DNA of 64,000 nucleotides from Cellulophaga baltica (GTDB taxonomy: Bacteria; Bacteroidota; Bacteroidia; Flavobacteriales; Flavobacteriaceae): positions 209,305 through 273,304 of the forward strand of contig NZ_JAHKQN010000029.1 in NCBI RefSeq assembly GCF_018861125.1, read 5' to 3'. The notes beneath the pieces were generated by a model. The model was not told where the DNA came from and ran no database searches. It saw only the letters and a program-made list of their open reading frames with translations. Of this stretch, positions 60,995-64,000 are shown one piece after another. The position numbers and the translations under genes were made by a program. Position 1 is the stretch's first letter; each line of letters opens with the position of its first letter.

Positions 60995-62461
60995 TTACTT
61001 TTTAATCAAATTAATGGTAAAGTTTAGTTGTGTGTCTTTCTTGTTCATAAAATCTGAGTACGATTGAATTACATTGAAGTCTGGTTTGATACCGTCACCA
61101 TAATTTTCATCAGGTAATTCTTTTACGTCCTGTTCTAAATCTACAATTGAGAATTGTAGTATTAATTTTGAGTTTGGCAATTTGTAATGTACAGGAATAT
61201 GACCTGTGTGTCCATAATATCCACCAGCTGTTTCTTCACCAATTACAAAGTTCTTTTCATCACTTTTAACTAAACTAGCAAATAATGAGCCTGCAGAGGC
61301 AACAAAAGGGTCTACTAATAAATAAATGGTGCCGTTAAATGCATTTTTATTTGGATTCCAAACTTTATTAAAATTATTGTTTTGGTAGTATTTTCCATCT
61401 TTAAATATCGAATGTTCTTCTTTTAAACTTATCGGTAATTCATCTATATCATCATCAATGTAATATTCTTTAAAAGGGATGTCTTGAAAAATAGTGTAGG
61501 CAGATGTATTCTCTTTAAAATTTCTTTTTGTTAAGTATGAATACAGAAGTATGTCGTTTGGGTCATTTCCACCACCATTATTTCGAACATCGACAATTAG
61601 GTTATTAGTTTTATTTCTTTTTAATTGAATAAAAACTGAATCTAGAAATTTAGCATACTTTTTATGACCTTCAGAATCTGAGCCACCCATACCGAAGGTT
61701 TTTATTTTTAAGTATCCTGATTTTATAGAGTCTATATATTTAAAACTATATTCTTGTTCTATTTTAGTTTTCTTTTTCTTGAAATTATTTAAGAAAGTAG
61801 TATAATCAACTGCTGTAATTTGTTCTTTTATACTAGATGAATTTTTACCTTTGTAGACAATTTCAAAATGTTGTTGTTTTCCAAAAATTAAGTACATATA
61901 GCTTGCTAGTCTGCCAGTTTCTATAAATGAGTATTTTCCTGTTTTGTTATGACCATCAGTACTCGTGTAATTTGCTAATAATGAAGCTAGTTTTTTACTC
62001 GGTATATTATTTATAGCTATAATTTCACTTCCCTTAGGAATAGTTTCAAATTTGTACTTAGTATATATTTTATCCCCCAAATATTTTAACGGAATTGGAA
62101 AAAATATTTGCTCTTTATTTAATCGTTGTTTTAATGAGTCTGGAAAGTACAATTCATTATGGCAGCTTCCTGTATAATCGATTACATTCCATAATACAGT
62201 ATAATATTCTCGGTATGATAGTTTGTCGTTTATAAGCCTTTTGTTTGCTTCAAAAACACTATCTATTACTTGTTTTGTATGGTATTTATATAGTCCTGCA
62301 TTGGCTTGTTTAAAGATATTTTTAAACAACTGATAATCGTCAAGCATTTCTTTTTCTGAAAGTCTATTTTCCTCAATAATTACACTCTTTTTAGGTTCTA
62401 AATTACAAGAAATTGCAAGTGTTAAAAGTATAAAAATGCTAAGTTTGGTAATTGTATGCAT
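60995..62461 (-). CDS. S41 family peptidase, lipoprotein
   Basis: A 488-residue lipoprotein (MHTITKLSIFILLTLAISCN, lipid cysteine at 19). The S41 C-terminal-processing peptidase core is in residues 245-470: NLIVDVRNNGGGNDPND, the nucleophile serine in DPFVASAGSLFASLV, and FVIGEETAGGYYGHTG. The N-terminal region to about 130 resembles the helical tri-helix part of Bacteroidota S41 proteins. The substrate is unknown. It pairs with the upstream AraC gene on the same strand, and both are bracketed by inverted GTTAGGCAA heptamer-type repeats. Confidence 0.86.
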   Translation of the reverse strand: MHTITKLSIFILLTLAISCNLEPKKSVIIEENRLSEKEMLDDYQLFKNIFKQANAGLYKYHTKQVIDSVFEANKRLINDKLSYREYYTVLWNVIDYTGSCHNELYFPDSLKQRLNKEQIFFPIPLKYLGDKIYTKYKFETIPKGSEIIAINNIPSKKLASLLANYTSTDGHNKTGKYSFIETGRLASYMYLIFGKQQHFEIVYKGKNSSSIKEQITAVDYTTFLNNFKKKKTKIEQEYSFKYIDSIKSGYLKIKTFGMGGSDSEGHKKYAKFLDSVFIQLKRNKTNNLIVDVRNNGGGNDPNDILLYSYLTKRNFKENTSAYTIFQDIPFKEYYIDDDIDELPISLKEEHSIFKDGKYYQNNNFNKVWNPNKNAFNGTIYLLVDPFVASAGSLFASLVKSDEKNFVIGEETAGGYYGHTGHIPVHYKLPNSKLILQFSIVDLEQDVKELPDENYGDGIKPDFNVIQSYSDFMNKKDTQLNFTINLIKK

Positions 62462-62532
62462 TGTAAAATTATGTGTTTTTTTACAAATGTAATACTGCCA
62501 GAACCTTACTTACTTGTATAATGTTGACAATT

Positions 62533-63303
62533 TTAAAGCAGGCTGTTTTTATAGTCTTTTGGTGAAGTGCCTATAAAACGTTTAAAGGTTTTAGAATAGT
62601 GGGCTAAGTCTGTAAAATTATATAGGTAGGCTAAATCAGTAAGGTTTGTAGTGTTTTTTATAATCTTTTTACTCGAAAATACTTTTCGCATAAGTATATA
62701 ATTCATTGGCGTCATTCCCGTATATGTTTTGAACTTTTTTGAAAAACCATATTTATTAATATGTGCCATTTTAGACAGTTCTTCTAAGTGAAATTTTTCT
62801 TGAATATGATTCTCTATATAGTTGTTTATGTTAGCAAAGTTTTTAAAATCAATATATGAATAGTCCGTTGTACTCTCATCCGAAAATTTTTCAAGAGCTT
62901 TCGCTAATTGATGAAAGTGACTATCAATAGTTTCTATATCAGTTGCATCTAAAGCGTCTTTTAAAGCTAAAAACAAGCGGGTTGTTTTTTTACTTTTTAT
63001 TTTTCTGTTTCCATTGGTGAACTTTATGTTTTTTCCGTTTAGGGCTTTTTTCATAAGTTCATTTGGAACGTAAATAGTATCAAATTTTAAACACAAAGTT
63101 TTATCAATTAATGGGTTTGAATGCACTTCATAAGGGTTAGTAATTGAAATAATACCAGCTTCACTAAAGAGACTATGTTTATCAAAATCAATTTGTTCTG
63201 TTCCTTTATGTATGAGCGAAATACAAAATGTTTCGTGGAAATGTTTCGGAAATTCGTTAGTCTGGTTTTCTATAGATATGTATTCTAATTTATGGAATGG
63301 CAT
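62533..63303 (-). CDS. AraC family transcriptional regulator
   Basis: A 256-residue regulator. The N-terminal cupin-like sensing domain (about 1-110) contains HKLEYISIENQTNEFPKHFH. The C-terminal double HTH (about 160-256) contains FHLEELSKMAHINKYGFSKK and the second-helix signature DLAHYSKTFKRFIGTSPKDY. It lies 71 bases upstream of the S41 peptidase gene on the same strand, so it may control that gene. The ligand is unknown. Confidence 0.9.
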   Translation of the reverse strand: MPFHKLEYISIENQTNEFPKHFHETFCISLIHKGTEQIDFDKHSLFSEAGIISITNPYEVHSNPLIDKTLCLKFDTIYVPNELMKKALNGKNIKFTNGNRKIKSKKTTRLFLALKDALDATDIETIDSHFHQLAKALEKFSDESTTDYSYIDFKNFANINNYIENHIQEKFHLEELSKMAHINKYGFSKKFKTYTGMTPMNYILMRKVFSSKKIIKNTTNLTDLAYLYNFTDLAHYSKTFKRFIGTSPKDYKNSLL

Positions 63304-63589
63304 TCTTGATTCTACAGTTGTTTTTAATCTCGACTAATGTCAAATTTTGTTGTTGAAATTCAGTTAATTATGTTTTTTCAAATTTATCAATTTTTTCCGT
63401 CTTTTAGAATCTTTTTCTCTCGTTAGCTTGAGGAATTAATCGGATTCTGATGTGGGGAATGTTGCCTAACGGTCACGGCTCGTATGTTTGTTTCTTAGTT
63501 TGAAGATAGTATATTTTTAAGAGATTAGGAGGTTCGGCTAGATACAAATTAATTGATATCGTTTCATAGAATTAAGACTTTTAGAGTTC
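63304..63589. other. Intergenic region with bracket heptamer, ending at the truncated IS
   Basis: TTGCCTAAC (63462-63470) is the inverted partner of GTTAGGCAA at 60982-60990. GGTCACGGCTCGTATG follows it. No ORF is seen. The truncated IS begins abruptly at 63590. Confidence 0.6.
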
Positions 63590-64000
63590 TACTACTTTTT
63601 TATTAAGCGAACGCGTTCCCTTGGGCAATTTTTATAGACGCTTAAAAGAAACGATAGATTTAGATTTTCTTTACCCGATGACCAAATCCTTCTACGGGTC
63701 TAGTGGTCAAAAGAGTATAGATTCCGTAGTGTTTTTTAAATTGTGTTTGGTAGGTTATTTAGAGAATATTATCAGTGACCGTAAGCTTATTGCCCATTGT
63801 TCAATGCGATTAGATATTTTATTTTTTATTGATTATGATCTAGAAGATGAATTGCCATGGCATAGTACGATTAGTCGTACGCGTCAGCTTTATCCAGAGA
63901 CTGTATTTGAAAGTGTTTTCACTACGGTATTGGAGCTTTGTATAGCCAAGGGAATGGTAAGTGGCCATACACAAGCTATAGATTCGGCGCCTATAAAAGC
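63590..64000 (+). mobile_element. 5'-truncated second IS1182-type element (runs off the right edge)
   Basis: The transposase frame is open from 63590 to the edge but lacks the first 12 codons and the left terminal repeat. From 63590 to 63802 it differs from 32114-32326 at a single base (63724). From 63803 it differs at dozens of positions, while the protein remains homologous. It reads GMVSGHTQAIDSAPIKA without the frameshift of the first copy. The remainder is outside the window. Confidence 0.88.

Noticed and set aside
1..64000. CRISPR array, rRNA operon, prophage or replication origin
   Set aside because: No regularly spaced direct repeats, rRNA sequence, phage structural genes or dnaA-box clusters were seen.

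Overview
The window is AT-rich chromosomal DNA from a member of the Bacteroidota, most likely a marine Flavobacteriaceae. The evidence is a type IX secretion C-terminal domain, a GLPGLI protein, SusC-like TonB-dependent receptors, TonB-family proteins with the PGCE-type motif, promoters of the TTTG-N(17-23)-TAnnTTTG type, few Shine-Dalgarno sequences, and a four-gene ligase-associated DNA repair set. No ribosomal RNA, CRISPR array or prophage was found. One tRNA-Leu(CAA) is present.

Layout. 1-4.3 kb: 5' two thirds of mfd (minus, cut by the window edge), a flavin disulfide oxidoreductase and a TspO-like membrane protein. 4.3-10.2 kb: a tight minus-strand operon of MBL exonuclease, ATP-dependent DNA ligase, Lhr-like helicase and PdeM phosphoesterase. 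10.3-18.4 kb: housekeeping genes (TerB-like, fbp, GNAT, aspartate kinase, an OlsF-like bifunctional acyltransferase, TM2 protein, a decayed VOC gene, a 2-hydroxyacid dehydrogenase, an esterase). 18.8-21.6 kb: proline operon proC-proB-proA. 21.7-24.8 kb: peroxide module with divergent oxyR and exported catalase plus ankyrin protein. 24.8-29.8 kb: a PAS/LOV-like protein, a DJ-1/PfpI-YHS lipoprotein, a TonB receptor, a CNGKC protein and a lipoprotein, possibly a metal or metal-complex uptake set.

30.1-35.1 kb is an accessory island: DUF4274, putAbiC-like and DUF695-RraB genes, a frameshifted IS1182-type element (32010-33723) with clear terminal inverted repeats, a decayed gene, and a family of repeats whose stem-loop shows compensatory base changes. 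Several units here are bracketed by short inverted repeats (GTTAGGC...GCCTAAC type). 35.1-49.5 kb is core again: GNAT-nitrilase fusion, mgtE, rsmA, GGCT-like, DUF4286, a TPR protein, two small paralogous secreted proteins behind a leader with two competing foldings, a GLPGLI/TonB-like receptor pair, serS, an HTTM protein and ribF. 49.5-56.5 kb: a large T9SS-exported reprolysin-like protease with a downstream lipoprotein, then pth, rplY, prs and tRNA-Leu.

56.5-64.0 kb is a second accessory area: a DUF2254 gene broken by one base in a homopolymer, two paralogous XRE-HTH membrane regulators with matching DNA-binding halves and matching upstream dyads but different membrane halves, a TonB-C protein, an S41 protease with an AraC regulator inside a GTTAGGCAA/TTGCCTAAC bracket, shuffled intergenic repeat blocks, a 107-bp element with 18-bp inverted ends, and a 5'-truncated second IS1182-type copy that is mosaic relative to the first.

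The best candidates for something undescribed are the inverted-repeat-bracketed gene units with their structured repeats, the mosaic IS copy, the paralogous HTH regulators, and the switch-like leader at 41.7 kb.
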